A stretch of 64,000 nucleotides of DNA from Bacillus weihaiensis (GCF_001889165.1 NZ_CP016020.1:1462501-1526500); one strand, 5' to 3'; positions 27,475-37,001 are shown, counted from the first letter of the stretch. Program-made: numbers and translations. The notes: generated by a model from the letters alone, not told the origin.

Positions 27475-28491
27475 TTACCATCCTCGCTCATACTGTTTCG
27501 GAGCTGGTAATTCTTCTCCAAGCTGATTGGCTGCAGTTTTAGGAAAATACGGATCGCGTAAAAGCTCCCTAGCTATAAAAATGAGATCTGCTCGCTCATT
27601 CCGAAGAATTTCTTCAGCTTGTAAACCATTTGTGATGAGTCCTACTGCTCCTGTCGCAATGTTCGCTTGCTGTTTAATTGTTTCAGCAAATTTTACTTGG
27701 TATCCTGGAAAAACGTCAATGTGAGCTGGTACAACTGCTCCAGAACTTACATCAATTAAATCAACGCCTTGCTCTTTCATGTTTCTAGCATAATGAATAT
27801 AATCTTCTACAGCTAGTCCTTCTGGATGGTAATCAGATGCCGAAATCCTGACGAAGAGAGGTCCATTCCATACTTCCTTTATCGCTGTAATGATCTCGCT
27901 TAAGAAACGGTAGCGGTTTTCTGCACTTCCACCATACTCATCATCTCTTGTATTTGAAAGCGGAGATAAGAATTCGTTCACTAGATAACCGTGGGCACCA
28001 TGAATTTCAATAATATCAAAGCCGGCTTTTTTTGCTCGTTCTGCAGCTTGTTGAAAGGCTCTTATTGTATACTCAATATCTGCTTTTGACATGGCCTTAG
28101 GAGTTTTATATTGATTGTTGAAAGGAATGGCTGACGGAGCATATATATCACCGTCTACGTTTGCTTTTCTTCCCGCATGGGCTAGTTGAATGGCCGTGCT
28201 TGATCCATACTGCTTCATTCCTTCGACTAATTGCTTTAATTTTGGGATATGCTCGTCACTCCATATTCCAAGGTCTTGTGGAGATATCCTTCCTTGAGGA
28301 GTGACTGCTGTTGCTTCAATCATAATTAAACCGACCTGACCAGCAGCACGGCTTATGTAATGTTGGAAATGAAAGTCTTCAACAAATCCTTTTTCTCCTG
28401 TTGAAGAATACATACACATAGGAGACATAACAATTCGATTTTTTAATGTCACATTTTTTATGCCATAAGATTGAAATAGTTTTGATTTCAT
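27475..28491 (-). CDS. namA: NADPH dehydrogenase, old yellow enzyme family (NamA/YqjM)
   Basis: A 338-residue FMN enzyme reducing activated C=C bonds. It starts [25 protein letters not shown], containing the FMN-contacting Cys typical of YqjM-type enzymes, and continues with [39 protein letters not shown] and the phosphate-binding ATGAVGLI. Length and position after rnz match B. subtilis. It is convergent with the MFS gene; the intergenic space holds repeat B. YqjM-type enzymes respond to electrophilic and oxidative stress. Confidence 0.95.
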   Translation of the reverse strand: MKSKLFQSYGIKNVTLKNRIVMSPMCMYSSTGEKGFVEDFHFQHYISRAAGQVGLIMIEATAVTPQGRISPQDLGIWSDEHIPKLKQLVEGMKQYGSSTAIQLAHAGRKANVDGDIYAPSAIPFNNQYKTPKAMSKADIEYTIRAFQQAAERAKKAGFDIIEIHGAHGYLVNEFLSPLSNTRDDEYGGSAENRYRFLSEIITAIKEVWNGPLFVRISASDYHPEGLAVEDYIHYARNMKEQGVDLIDVSSGAVVPAHIDVFPGYQVKFAETIKQQANIATGAVGLITNGLQAEEILRNERADLIFIARELLRDPYFPKTAANQLGEELPAPKQYERGW

Positions 28492-28742
28492 ATAAAGTCT
28501 TCCTCCAATATCCCAATATTTGTACCATTCTAATAAATTATAACCATTTTCTTATTAAAGCTCATCTTTCATGCTTATCGTTCCAAAGAGTTCGATGCTT
28601 CTATTTCCTAAACATAACATCCGCATGAAAGACGTTGTAACCAAAGCGCAAAGAGTTACTCTTCTTGTTTTGTACTCGGCACAATCAACCCCCTTGAAAT
28701 TTCAAGAAAATAATTCTCTATACTGAACATAGACATATAGAA

Positions 28743-28868
28743 AAGAAGCTGGGACAGAATTACCTAGCACTTTATCGTACCAACTATTGTACGCACTGAT
28801 TTATTAAAGTGCATACAATAGATTGGATCGGAGGTGCCTGGCTCTTTATTTGTCCTAGCCTCTTCTTG
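28743..28868. repeat. Palindromic dispersed repeat A, copy 2
   Basis: About 126 bp, same orientation as copies 1 and 3. Inner arms TTGTACGCACT / AGTGCATACAA are complementary (one G-T pair), outer arms AGAAGCTGGGACA / TGTCCTAGCCTCTT likewise. It ends just before the proI stop codon and could terminate leftward transcription of proI. Confidence 0.8.
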
Positions 28869-28872
28869 GAGA

Positions 28873-29697
28873 TTAAATATATTTCTCTTCGAAAATTTCG
28901 CTTAATTCATTTGAGCGTTCGGATGCTCTTTTTATACATGAAATTAATACTTCTTCAAAGTGATGTTCCTTTAGTACGTTTATTCCTGCTTCTGTCGTGC
29001 CATTTGGACTCATCACTTCTTTTCTTAGCTGTGAAGGGTGTTTATCCGAAGTTGCAATCATTTTTGAGGCTCCAACTAATGTTTGAACGATTAAATCTCT
29101 TGCAATGTCTGCTTCTAATCCTAATTCTACCGCTGCTTTCTCCATTGCTTCTACAACATAATAAACGTAGGCAGGTCCGCTACCAGATAAACCTGTTACA
29201 GCATCTAATTGCTTTTCTTCTACGATTTTGCAAATACCAATTGCGTTAAAAAGGCACCTACTATACTCAAGTTGTTCTTCTGTTACATAGGCGTTTGCTG
29301 CAATGGCGGTAGCTGATTTTCTAACGGCAGCAGATGTATTTGGCATTGCACGAATGATGGGTAATTCTTTTCCAAGTAAGAGTGAAATCGTGTCTGTCGA
29401 AACACCAGCTAAAACTGATAAGATAAGGTGTGAGTGTATATGGTTTTGCAGCCCATTAACACCTTCTTTTACATCCTTTGGTTTCATGGCTAAAACAATA
29501 ATTGAAGTTTCTTTAGCAAGCTCTTCTTTATCCTGAGTTGTAAGAACTCCATACGTTTTTTCAAAATGTTGTAGGCGTTCACGATTAGAACGATTAGCTA
29601 CAACAATGTCAGAAGGGTTAAACATTCCGTTCTTTATTAAGCCAGCCACCATCGCTTCAGCCATAGAACCTGCCCCTATAAATCCTATTCTCCTCAT
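28873..29697 (-). CDS. proI: Pyrroline-5-carboxylate reductase (ProI/YqjO)
   Basis: A 274-residue enzyme for the last step of proline synthesis, reducing P5C with NADPH. It has the Rossmann start IGFIGAGSMAEAMVAGLI, VLAMKPKDV, RAMPNTSAAV and the signature LDAVTGLSGSGPAYVY ... EAGINVL. GAGGAG precedes the ATG. It is transcribed alone, divergent from the next gene, with repeat A copy 2 at its 3' end. Confidence 0.95.
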   Translation of the reverse strand: MRRIGFIGAGSMAEAMVAGLIKNGMFNPSDIVVANRSNRERLQHFEKTYGVLTTQDKEELAKETSIIVLAMKPKDVKEGVNGLQNHIHSHLILSVLAGVSTDTISLLLGKELPIIRAMPNTSAAVRKSATAIAANAYVTEEQLEYSRCLFNAIGICKIVEEKQLDAVTGLSGSGPAYVYYVVEAMEKAAVELGLEADIARDLIVQTLVGASKMIATSDKHPSQLRKEVMSPNGTTEAGINVLKEHHFEEVLISCIKRASERSNELSEIFEEKYI

Positions 29698-29921
29698 GTA
29701 TACTACTCCTCTAAGTATCGAGGTGCTTTAAATGATGATTAGAAAGCACCGTAAATTTTTATTCATTATGTATGGAACGATCAGGTAATGTCAAGATGTT
29801 TTCAAACTGTCATGAAAAATATTTAGAATTATTTGAATATAATGACTGTAAGGGTATACAATTAGTAAATAATAAGTTCAACTAGAATGTTCACTATAGC
29901 CATAACAAAAGAGGTGCAAAA

Positions 29922-30893
29922 ATGAATGAAAGCGTAAAGTCTAATCACATCATGAAAATGAATTTACCTACACCTTTTCCAGTTGGTGATGTTAATGTGT
30001 ATTTAATAAAAAATGATACTTTAACACTTGTCGATGCGGGACCAAAAACGGAAGAAGCGTGGGAAGCCTTTCAATTTCAACTAAAAGAGTTTGGTTACAC
30101 TCTTAATGATATTGACCAAATTATTATTACACATCATCATCCTGATCATGTTGGCTTACTTGACTTTTTTCAAGCTGAAATTCCGATTTTAGGTCACGCA
30201 TACAATAAACCATGGCTTGAAAAAAATAGAGAATTTATGAATCGAATGCACCTATTTTTCGAAAGATTATTCGCAAGCTTTGGAGTTTCCTCTAACTTTA
30301 TACCTACTCTTCAACGAGTTAATAACTCGCTAGACTATTCTTGCACTAGGCATTTAGATCAATTCCTTTTGCATGGGGACAAAATTTCTGGTTTACACCA
30401 GTGGGAAGTTTTAGAAACGCCAGGTCATGCCCAAAGTCATATTGTTCTTTATGAAAAAAACACTGGTATACTTTTGGGAGGGGATTTACTTTTAAAGCAA
30501 ATTTCGCCGAATCCTTTACTTGAGCCACCGATGATCAGTGAACATACAAATCGCCCAAAGCCACAGCTTCAGTTAAATCAGTCTATTTCAAGGCTTCTAG
30601 ATCTACCGTTATCACTTGTATATCCTGGTCATGGTGAAAACATAATGAATGCACATGAACTAATCACTTATCGATTAAACCAACAACATAAAAGAGCAGA
30701 ACAAGTTAGGGATTTTATTTCAAAAAAGCCTGTAACTGCTTTTGAAATATGCCAAAATTTGTTTCCTACTATTTATTATAAGCAGCTCATGTTAACGATG
30801 TCTGAAACAGTTGGACAGCTTGACTATTTAGAGGAAATCGGTCAAATTAGAGTGGATGATACAAATGAACGACATCTTTACTATACAACATAG
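29922..30893 (+). CDS. yqjP: Metallo-beta-lactamase-fold hydrolase (YqjP)
   Basis: A 323-residue MBL-fold protein. The zinc motif [16 protein letters not shown] is followed by the later ligands in [12 protein letters not shown] and [13 protein letters not shown] and a C-terminal YPGHGENI. The C-terminal ~90 residues are a helical region as in longer YqjP-type members. The substrate is not known. It is followed after 20 bp by an SDR gene, the same order as yqjP-yqjQ in B. subtilis, so the two probably form an operon. Confidence 0.88.
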   Translation: MNESVKSNHIMKMNLPTPFPVGDVNVYLIKNDTLTLVDAGPKTEEAWEAFQFQLKEFGYTLNDIDQIIITHHHPDHVGLLDFFQAEIPILGHAYNKPWLEKNREFMNRMHLFFERLFASFGVSSNFIPTLQRVNNSLDYSCTRHLDQFLLHGDKISGLHQWEVLETPGHAQSHIVLYEKNTGILLGGDLLLKQISPNPLLEPPMISEHTNRPKPQLQLNQSISRLLDLPLSLVYPGHGENIMNAHELITYRLNQQHKRAEQVRDFISKKPVTAFEICQNLFPTIYYKQLMLTMSETVGQLDYLEEIGQIRVDDTNERHLYYTT

Positions 30894-30913
30894 AAACACG
30901 AGAGGTGAATGGA

Positions 30914-31708
30914 ATGAATACTAGGTTACAGGGTTGCTATGTAGCGATTACTGGTGCTTCTAGTGGTATTGGAGAAAAAATTGCCATTGAGTGTGCCAAA
31001 CAGGGAGCGCATCTTGTTCTCCTTGCTAGAAGAAAAGATCGTCTTTCTACATTATCTCAGAAAATCAGGACCGATTATGGCGTTTCCTGTCATGATTATT
31101 CATTGGATGTTCAAGATCTAGAGGCAGTAAGCAAAGTCTTTACTCAAATTGAGTCTGAAGTTGGTCATATCAATGTTCTTGTAAACAATGCAGGCTTTGG
31201 TATTTTTAACGACGTTCTGGAATCGTCACTTGATGAGATGACAAATATGTTTGAAGTCAATGTTTATGGACTTATCGCTACGACGAAAATGGTTTTACCC
31301 CAAATGATACAGAAAAAACAAGGGCATATCATTAATATAGCTTCACAAGCAGGTAAAATTGCTACTCCAAAGTCTAGTCTTTATTCAGCTAGTAAACATG
31401 CTGTTTTAGGATTTACAAATAGTCTTAGACTTGAAATGAAACCCCATAATATTTATGTTACATCTGTTAATCCTGGTCCGATTAAAACAGATTTTTTCAC
31501 GATTGCTGATAAGAAAGGTGATTATGTGAAAAATGTTGAACGCTGGATGCTTGATCCAAATAAGGTTGCTCGAATCATTGTAGCCTCTATGCTAACTCCA
31601 AAACGGGAAATTAATCTACCTGGTTGGATGAATGCAGGAAGCACCATGTATCAAGTAATGCCTAAATTGTTTGAGAGATTTGCTAGTAAAGCATTTTATA
31701 AAAAATGA
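30914..31708 (+). CDS. yqjQ: Short-chain dehydrogenase/reductase (YqjQ)
   Basis: A 264-residue classical SDR. Cofactor motif [14 protein letters not shown], catalytic Ser in ASQAGK, the catalytic YSASK and VNPGPIKT are all present; RRKDR after the second strand suggests NADP(H). The C-terminus ([20 protein letters not shown]) is amphipathic, as in membrane-associated SDRs. The ATG behind GAGAGGTG is preferred over a GTG three codons upstream that overlaps it. Substrate unknown. Confidence 0.88.
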   Translation: MNTRLQGCYVAITGASSGIGEKIAIECAKQGAHLVLLARRKDRLSTLSQKIRTDYGVSCHDYSLDVQDLEAVSKVFTQIESEVGHINVLVNNAGFGIFNDVLESSLDEMTNMFEVNVYGLIATTKMVLPQMIQKKQGHIINIASQAGKIATPKSSLYSASKHAVLGFTNSLRLEMKPHNIYVTSVNPGPIKTDFFTIADKKGDYVKNVERWMLDPNKVARIIVASMLTPKREINLPGWMNAGSTMYQVMPKLFERFASKAFYKK

Positions 31709-31860
31709 TACGTACTAGTAGACGTGACTCTTTCTGGTCATGTCTTTATTCTTTTGGATCTTTTCTTACCCTTGGTTGCTAGTAAATAGTAAGGGGAGCA
31801 CACGAAAGATCATGGTTTTTAGTTATCGTGTACTTCATACATACAAAAGGGGGCATGTAT

Positions 31861-32415
31861 ATGATTAAGTTAGAATTTTTTCAACCTTCCCATATGAAAC
31901 AGCTAATAGATTGGATACGGACACCTGAATTTTTAATGCAGTGGGGAGGACCGGCTTTTCAATTCCCACTAGATGAAAAGCAATTAGAGGACTATCTCCA
32001 TGAAGCAAACAAGCCAGATTCGACTATCTACATTTATTCTGTCTTATTAGAAGAAACTGAAGAGTTGATTGGTCATATTTCTCTGTCTCAGATTGATCGA
32101 AAACATGAGTCAGCTAGAATCGGAAAGGTACTAGTCGGAAAGCAACGAGAAAGGGGACGGGGAGTTGGGGCACAAATGGTCGAGAAAATAGTAGGCATCG
32201 CCTTTGAAGAATTAAAGCTCCATCGCGTGAGTTTAGGAGTGTTCGATTTTAATCATTCTGCTATTTCCTGTTATGAAAAAGTAGGGTTTCAGAAAGAAGG
32301 ACTTTTAAGAGATTATCGTAAATGTGGCAATGAATTTTGGTCTCTTTGGGAAATGAGTATACTTAAATATGAATGGCAACAAAAACATGACGATGTAAAT
32401 AAAGTGCTGAACTAG
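31861..32415 (+). CDS. GNAT acetyltransferase, RimJ/RimL type
   Basis: A 184-residue GNAT protein beginning KLEFFQPSHMKQLIDWI. Visible are the acetyl-CoA-binding region RIGKVLVGKQRERGRGVGAQMVEKI (R-x-x-G-x-G/A), HRVSLGVFDFNHSAISCYEKVGFQKEGLLRD and a C-terminal WSLWEMSIL. The start is chosen by AAAAGGGGG spacing; an ATG two codons earlier is possible. The stop codon overlaps the GTG start of the methyltransferase gene, so they are translationally coupled. Substrate unknown. Confidence 0.82.
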   Translation: MIKLEFFQPSHMKQLIDWIRTPEFLMQWGGPAFQFPLDEKQLEDYLHEANKPDSTIYIYSVLLEETEELIGHISLSQIDRKHESARIGKVLVGKQRERGRGVGAQMVEKIVGIAFEELKLHRVSLGVFDFNHSAISCYEKVGFQKEGLLRDYRKCGNEFWSLWEMSILKYEWQQKHDDVNKVLN

Positions 32416-33380
32416 TGAGCTTGTTAGTAACGCACAGGGGAAAAGGTGGAAAAAGATTGACTGATTATCTTTATACATATGCATTTCACGAGGATGAGCA
32501 AGACCTGTGCTTCTTGGAAATGAGGTCCTTATTTGGTACAGACTCAAAACAAAAATATATACATACGCCAAGGTGTATTCATCCAAATCGAAGTCCTTTT
32601 ATAAAAGAAAGGGTAGAGATTTTATATGAAGCTTCTTGTTTGGAAGAGCTTCTTTTATTGATTGAAGGGTATCACATTGTGGGAACTTTTAAGGTTGTAT
32701 TTATTGACTGTCATCTTGACGAAAAAATGAGCTTTGACAATAGGCGGTCGATTGAAAGAACAGTTGGATTACGTGTAAGAGGGGCTGCAAGCCTCAAAAA
32801 TCCTACCCAATTGTTGGCGGTTGTAAGAACAAATCATAACTGGATTTTCGGGACTTATCTTAAAAGCGAATCTATTTGGCTTTTGCATCAACAAAAGCCT
32901 CAAAACTACTCAACAGCTTTAAGTACTCGTGTAGCAAGAGCTATTGTCAATATTGCTGTACCAATTATTGATGAAGTAAAGGTTATTGATCCTTGTTGTG
33001 GAATTGGGACGGTGTTAATTGAAGCTTTGTCACTAGAGATTAACATTGTGGGTAGTGATATAAATCCACTTGCAACAACAGGAGCTAGGGAGAACCTTAC
33101 CCACTTTGGGTTAAAAGGGAACGTAGTATTACAGGATATTCGTGATATTAGAGAAAGCTATGATGTCATGATTATGGATATGCCTTACAATCTATGTTCT
33201 GTGTTACCGATGGAAGATAAGCTTGAGATGCTTTCCAGTGCTCGCCGATTAGCCCAAAAAGCGGTTGTTATAACTGTTGAACCTATTGATGAGATTTTAA
33301 ATGATGTTGGTTTTACCATCAAAGATCGCGCTGTTGCTAAAAAAGGAACGTTTTTTAGAGAGATTATTGTGTGTGAATAA
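32415..33380 (+). CDS. TRM11/UPF0020-type RNA methyltransferase
   Basis: A 321-residue protein with a poorly conserved N-terminal half and a C-terminal Rossmann methyltransferase. Motif I is DPCCGIGTVLIEAL, the acidic loop GSDINPLATTGARENL, and motif IV reads DMPYN where N2-guanine methyltransferases carry D/N-PP-F/Y. This points to the family methylating guanine in tRNA (TRM11/Trm-G10-like), but the actual site in Bacillaceae is not deduced here. The GTG start overlaps the preceding stop by one base. Confidence 0.75.
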   Translation: MSLLVTHRGKGGKRLTDYLYTYAFHEDEQDLCFLEMRSLFGTDSKQKYIHTPRCIHPNRSPFIKERVEILYEASCLEELLLLIEGYHIVGTFKVVFIDCHLDEKMSFDNRRSIERTVGLRVRGAASLKNPTQLLAVVRTNHNWIFGTYLKSESIWLLHQQKPQNYSTALSTRVARAIVNIAVPIIDEVKVIDPCCGIGTVLIEALSLEINIVGSDINPLATTGARENLTHFGLKGNVVLQDIRDIRESYDVMIMDMPYNLCSVLPMEDKLEMLSSARRLAQKAVVITVEPIDEILNDVGFTIKDRAVAKKGTFFREIIVCE

Positions 33381-33389
33381 AAGTAGAAA

Positions 33390-33611
33390 TCACTCTTCAA
33401 ATGGAATCATATCATCAATTGCATGAACATCGATGCTTTCGACGGACTTCTTGTCCACGTTATAAATTAATAATTGTTGCTGATTCTCTGATACTTGTAG
33501 GACGCGACCGGAAAAAACAATTTGCCCTACTTTCTTTTTTGAATAGCTTACACGGAGTAGGGTATTTTTTTCTTGCCACTGCTTCACTATCGTATAAAAA
33601 TGTTCTAGCAT
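33390..33611 (-). CDS. Small YolD-like/SH3-like protein, function unknown
   Basis: A 73-residue soluble protein (LEHFYTIVKQWQ...GQIVFSGRVLQVSENQQQLLIYNVDKKSVESI...DDMIPFEE). The beta-strand pattern and the closing IDDMIPFEE recall the second half of YolD-like proteins, but the N-terminal part is missing. A good ribosome binding site (TTGGAGAG) supports it as a real gene. It is convergent with the methyltransferase gene, with only 9 bp between the stops. Confidence 0.6.
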   Translation of the reverse strand: MLEHFYTIVKQWQEKNTLLRVSYSKKKVGQIVFSGRVLQVSENQQQLLIYNVDKKSVESIDVHAIDDMIPFEE

Positions 33612-33951
33612 TTAAATCTCTCCAATTTGTCTAATCTTTGATGTTTTGCAGGTGTGCACTATGTTATTGTGTTAAATATTAAAATGTGTATGTCAGGACA
33701 GGAGATATTTAAAATACATTGTGCTATCTCGTGCAGGTTGGGATTGTTGATGGTGGATCTCCGTTAAAGACAATAAAGTGTCTGAAAGAAAGGTAATTGT
33801 TCTTAATTATACGCTATTTTAGACACTAATCAAGTAGTATATACAAGTCTTAAGTGATCTGAAAAAGATGTTTTTTCTTTTGGTCACAAGTGAGAGGGAA
33901 ATGACTTGCTCTTCATTAGCATCAGTTTCTACAATCTCTCATTTTACATGC
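33612..33951. other. Intergenic region with no recognised feature
   Basis: About 340 bp between two small minus-strand genes. It must contain the promoter of the 73-residue gene. No repeat, RNA gene or terminator could be supported. Confidence 0.45.
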
Positions 33952-34146
33952 TTATTCCTGATTTGTTACATAACTATATACAACATCCTCTACGACTTCA
34001 TACCACTCGGTTTGTTCTGTTCGATCATTGATTACTCTTTGTCTTAAAGCTGTATATTCTTCTTTTGTAAGTGGGGTTTCTACAAGATCTCGTCCATATT
34101 GTAGAAAGCTCTTTTTAATCATTTTGTCGATGAATATCTCTTCCAT
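33952..34146 (-). CDS. Small YqzH-like protein
   Basis: A 64-residue acidic soluble protein (EEIFIDKMIKKSFLQYGRD...LTKEEYTALRQRV...WYEVVEDVVYSYVTNQE). Its size, helix pattern and place beside the Y-family polymerase gene resemble YqzH of B. subtilis; the link is by memory and context. GAGGTG precedes the ATG. It is divergent from polY2, so its promoter region may overlap the LexA-type boxes. Confidence 0.6.
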   Translation of the reverse strand: MEEIFIDKMIKKSFLQYGRDLVETPLTKEEYTALRQRVINDRTEQTEWYEVVEDVVYSYVTNQE

Positions 34147-34226
34147 TTTACACCTCGCTTTTTAGTATACCTATTTTCTCTTTATAAACGTAGTCATTTT
34201 TCTTTGGTGAAAACTACCATTGAAAT

Positions 34227-34240
34227 CGAACGTATATTCG
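34227..34240. promoter_or_regulatory. LexA (SOS/Cheo) box 1 upstream of polY2
   Basis: CGAACGTATATTCG matches the Bacillus LexA consensus CGAACRNRYGTTYG at all but one position. It lies 57 bp before the chosen polY2 start codon. Confidence 0.75.
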
Positions 34241-34265
34241 CTTAAGATAAGTATATATTAAAAAG

Positions 34266-34279
34266 CGAACATATATTCT
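34266..34279. promoter_or_regulatory. LexA (SOS) box 2 upstream of polY2
   Basis: CGAACATATATTCT is a second, weaker LexA-type site (two deviations) 25 bp after the first and 18 bp before the start codon. Paired sites suggest tight damage-inducible control. Confidence 0.6.
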
Positions 34280-34297
34280 GTGTGGAGGGAAATGGCT

Positions 34298-35560
34298 ATG
34301 ATTGAAAATTACGATCAATTGCCAAAACGTAAAATTTTATGTATTGATATGAAAAGCTTTTATGCAAGCTGTGCGGCTGTTTTACTAGGATTAGATCCTC
34401 TTACTTGTTATTTAGCTGTTGTTGGCGATACAGATAGGAATGGAAGTATTGTGTTGGCAGCTTCTCCACAAGTAAAGAAAGAATTTGGAATTAAGACGGG
34501 TTCAAGGTTGTTTGAAATTCCAAACGATCCCCGAATAATAATTGTTAATCCCAAGATGGCAACCTATATTCGAATTTCAACAGAGTTAACAAAATTGTTT
34601 CATCGTTATGTGCCTAAGGAGGCCATTCATACGTACAGTGTTGATGAAAGCTTTATTGAAGTTGATGGAGTGGAGCATATCTGGGGAGATGCTCAAACGA
34701 TTGCAGCAAAAATTCGTGATGATATGGAGCGTGAATTTCAGCTTCCAAGTGCGATAGGAATTGGTCCTAATATGCTTTTAGCTAAAATTTGCCTAGATAT
34801 TGAAGCCAAAAAAAGCGGTGTTGCAGAGTGGACATACGACGATGTCAAAGAAAAGCTCTGGAAGATAGAGCCATTAAGTGATATGTGGGGAATTGGTTCG
34901 AGGGTACAAAAAACCTTGAATCGAATGGGGATTTTTAACGTTGGTCAGCTGGCAAATTACCCGTTAGAGCTTCTTGAAAAGAAATTTGGAGTAATGGGCA
35001 ATCAGCTTTACTATCATGCATGGGGTGTAGATTTATCAGAAATAGGTGCACCAATTATGCAAGGGCAAATTAGTTTTGGGAAAAGTCAAATTTTGCTACG
35101 AGATTATCCAAATCCTGAGGAAGTAAAGCATGTTATTTTGGAAATCAGTGAAGAGGTTGCTAGAAGAGCACGACAGCATAAAAAGGTGGGGAGAACGATT
35201 AGCCTCGGAATTGGGTATAGCCGTGATGAATTCGGAGGAGGGTTCCATCGCTCCGTTACAATTGATCAACCGACGAATATTACGATGGATATTTATGAGG
35301 CATGCCTCAGCTTGTTTGAGACATTCTACATAAATAAGACCGTGCGTAAAATTTCGATTACTTTATCGAACATTGAAGAAGATCAGGAGATGCAGCTTGA
35401 TCTCTTCCGTCCAAATCGTACCAAGCAGCGTACATTAGGTTATGTAATGGATGGTATTCGTCAAAAATATGGGTCAGATTCTCTTTTACGGGCTGTGTCT
35501 TATACGACAGCTGGAACAGCCAAGTATCGTGCGAAGCTAGTAGGAGGACATAAAGCATAA
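34298..35560 (+). CDS. polY2: Y-family DNA polymerase PolY2 (YqjW, UvrX type)
   Basis: A 420-residue UmuC-like translesion polymerase. Palm motifs are CIDMKSFYASCAAV and YSVDESFIEVDG (catalytic Asp-Glu), with the thumb segment MWGIGSRVQKTLNRMGI. A QLDLF beta-clamp motif lies near the C-terminus (EMQLDLFRPN). The ATG at 34298 fits GGAGGG; an upstream in-frame GTG overlaps that site. Two LexA-type boxes upstream predict SOS induction. It is followed by an SGNH hydrolase and a YolD-like gene; YolD-like partners of such polymerases are common in Firmicutes. Confidence 0.92.
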   Translation: MIENYDQLPKRKILCIDMKSFYASCAAVLLGLDPLTCYLAVVGDTDRNGSIVLAASPQVKKEFGIKTGSRLFEIPNDPRIIIVNPKMATYIRISTELTKLFHRYVPKEAIHTYSVDESFIEVDGVEHIWGDAQTIAAKIRDDMEREFQLPSAIGIGPNMLLAKICLDIEAKKSGVAEWTYDDVKEKLWKIEPLSDMWGIGSRVQKTLNRMGIFNVGQLANYPLELLEKKFGVMGNQLYYHAWGVDLSEIGAPIMQGQISFGKSQILLRDYPNPEEVKHVILEISEEVARRARQHKKVGRTISLGIGYSRDEFGGGFHRSVTIDQPTNITMDIYEACLSLFETFYINKTVRKISITLSNIEEDQEMQLDLFRPNRTKQRTLGYVMDGIRQKYGSDSLLRAVSYTTAGTAKYRAKLVGGHKA

Positions 35561-35646
35561 TGAGAGCCTATTTCTACTTGAGGTAGTTACGATGTCCCTC
35601 TATGCGAATAGAGTATAAAGACTATTTGTATAGAGGAGGGCACGAT

Positions 35647-36291
35647 GTGAAAAGGGATGAACAAATGAAATACGTTGCGTTAGGGGATTCCTTAACAGTG
35701 GGAGTAGGATCGTCATTTTTAGCACCGGGATTTGTTGGAAGATTTGCCAAGTTCACAGAACAGACACACCAATCGCAAGTTTGTACAAATGTTTATGCTA
35801 AATCAGGAATTGAAACCGGTGAAGTACTAGAGATGATTGAAAGTACGGACTTACATTCACATATTTCGAGGGCACATCTTATAACGATTTCAGCAGGTGG
35901 CAATGATTTGATTCAAGCGAGTAAAGATTTTGTGGAGTCAGGAGAAACGGATGAACTCACTCAATCGGTAAAAGAATGTTATCTCAATATGATGAAGATT
36001 ATGGAAATACTCCATATGCTAAAAAAAGAGTGTAGACTACCGTTCAGAATTTATTTACTTAACTTATACAATCCACTTCCAAAAATTCCGTTGGCAGATA
36101 AGTGGGTATCTTTATTTAATCGCCATTTAAACAGCTTTCATAATGGGGAATCTGTTGTTGTTGCTGACCTTTACTCGGTATTTAAGGGGAAGCAAGAAAC
36201 ATTTTTGTCAAGAGATCGTGTTCATCCAAACGACTTAGGATATGAAGCGATTGCTCAAACTCTCGTAGCGTTAGGTTATCCAAAGTTCTAA
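35647..36291 (+). CDS. SGNH/GDSL-type hydrolase
   Basis: A 214-residue esterase-like protein. Block I is GDSLTVGVG (nucleophile Ser), block III SAGGNDL, and block V DRVHPNDLGY supplies the catalytic Asp-His. No signal peptide is evident with this start, so it is probably cytoplasmic, unlike YpmR-type secreted relatives. GTG 35647 behind GAGGAGGG is taken; ATG 35668 (MKYVALGD) is an alternative with AAGGGA. It lies 86 bp downstream of polY2 and 32 bp upstream of the YolD-like gene, hence likely in the same SOS unit, an unusual insertion between these two. Confidence 0.82.
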   Translation: MKRDEQMKYVALGDSLTVGVGSSFLAPGFVGRFAKFTEQTHQSQVCTNVYAKSGIETGEVLEMIESTDLHSHISRAHLITISAGGNDLIQASKDFVESGETDELTQSVKECYLNMMKIMEILHMLKKECRLPFRIYLLNLYNPLPKIPLADKWVSLFNRHLNSFHNGESVVVADLYSVFKGKQETFLSRDRVHPNDLGYEAIAQTLVALGYPKF

Positions 36292-36323
36292 CAGACTATG
36301 CATCTAGAAAGAAGGTGACAAGA

Positions 36324-36656
36324 GTGATAAGAGATAGAGGAAATATAAAATGGACATCAATGATGCTACCTGAACATGTAAAGCTGCTCAGACATTGGTC
36401 TGAATCAGATGCTTATCAGGATAAACCAGAGCTTGATGAACAACGGCTTGAGGAAATTAATGAAACAATTTGTCTGGCGATGGAGCACCATAATGAACTT
36501 GTATTTACGTACTATAAAAATCATTTTTTTCATACCTGCACAGGTTATGTTCATTATATTGACCCCATTGAGCAGACACTTCGCATTGTTAATGAGCAAA
36601 CAGACAGTCGCCTTCAACTTTCAATAAAGGAAATTGTTGATGTACGAGCAACATAA
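36324..36656 (+). CDS. yqjX: YolD-like protein (YqjX type)
   Basis: A 110-residue protein with the YolD-like opening (IRDRGNIKWTSMMLPEHVKLL) and a beta-rich end (TGYVHYIDPIEQTLRIVNEQ...LSIKEIVDVRA). Members are regularly encoded beside UvrX/YqjW-type polymerases and are thought to act with them in mutagenic repair; biochemical function is undefined. The GTG at 36324 is spaced correctly from AAGGTGA; a GTG at 36315 overlaps that site. Confidence 0.85.
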   Translation: MIRDRGNIKWTSMMLPEHVKLLRHWSESDAYQDKPELDEQRLEEINETICLAMEHHNELVFTYYKNHFFHTCTGYVHYIDPIEQTLRIVNEQTDSRLQLSIKEIVDVRAT

Positions 36657-36746
36657 GAACAAACTTAGAGCCCCTTGGGCAGCCCCGTGAGTTTGAAATC
36701 GAAGGGCTTGTTTCCAATCAAGTCGATAGATTTTTAAGGTCATAAG

Positions 36747-36782
36747 CAAAAAGAGGAGAATGAGCAATCATTCATCCTCTCA
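36747..36782 (-). terminator. Terminator of the CDGSH gene
   Basis: On the minus strand AGAGGATGAATG pairs imperfectly with CATTCTCCTCT and runs into TTTTTG, ~10 bp after the stop codon at 36792. Confidence 0.7.
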
Positions 36783-36791
36783 TTAAAAAAA

Positions 36792-37001
36792 CTAGTCAAG
36801 CTGCTTTTCTGCTCGAACGCAAGAATCAAATTTACCTTTATGACTACCATCACAAAAAGGCATTTTTGAAGTAAGCCCACAACGGCAAAGGGAAAAAGAT
36901 TGTTTCGTTGTTAATTTATTTCCATCCATATCAATAAGCTCCACTTCACCGGATACACGTAAAGGACCATTATCCATTACTTTAATTTGTCTATTAGACA
37001 T
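36792..37001 (-). CDS. CDGSH iron-sulfur domain protein
   Basis: A 69-residue protein carrying the complete 2Fe-2S ligand motif C-x-C-x2-(S/T)-x3-P-x-C-D-G-x-x-H as CRCGLTSKMPFCDGSH, preceded by the beta-strands NGPLRVSGEVELIDMDGNKL. Such mitoNEET-like bacterial proteins bind a redox-active 2Fe-2S cluster with three Cys and one His; their roles are poorly defined. GGAGGTGG lies upstream of the ATG. It is divergent from yqkB, another Fe-S-linked gene. Confidence 0.92.
   Translation of the reverse strand: MSNRQIKVMDNGPLRVSGEVELIDMDGNKLTTKQSFSLCRCGLTSKMPFCDGSHKGKFDSCVRAEKQLD

Noticed and set aside
28809-29249. 146-codon frame on the plus strand over the end of proI
   Set aside because: It overlaps proI and repeat A; leucine-rich composition is a mirror of proI codons, with no ribosome binding site.
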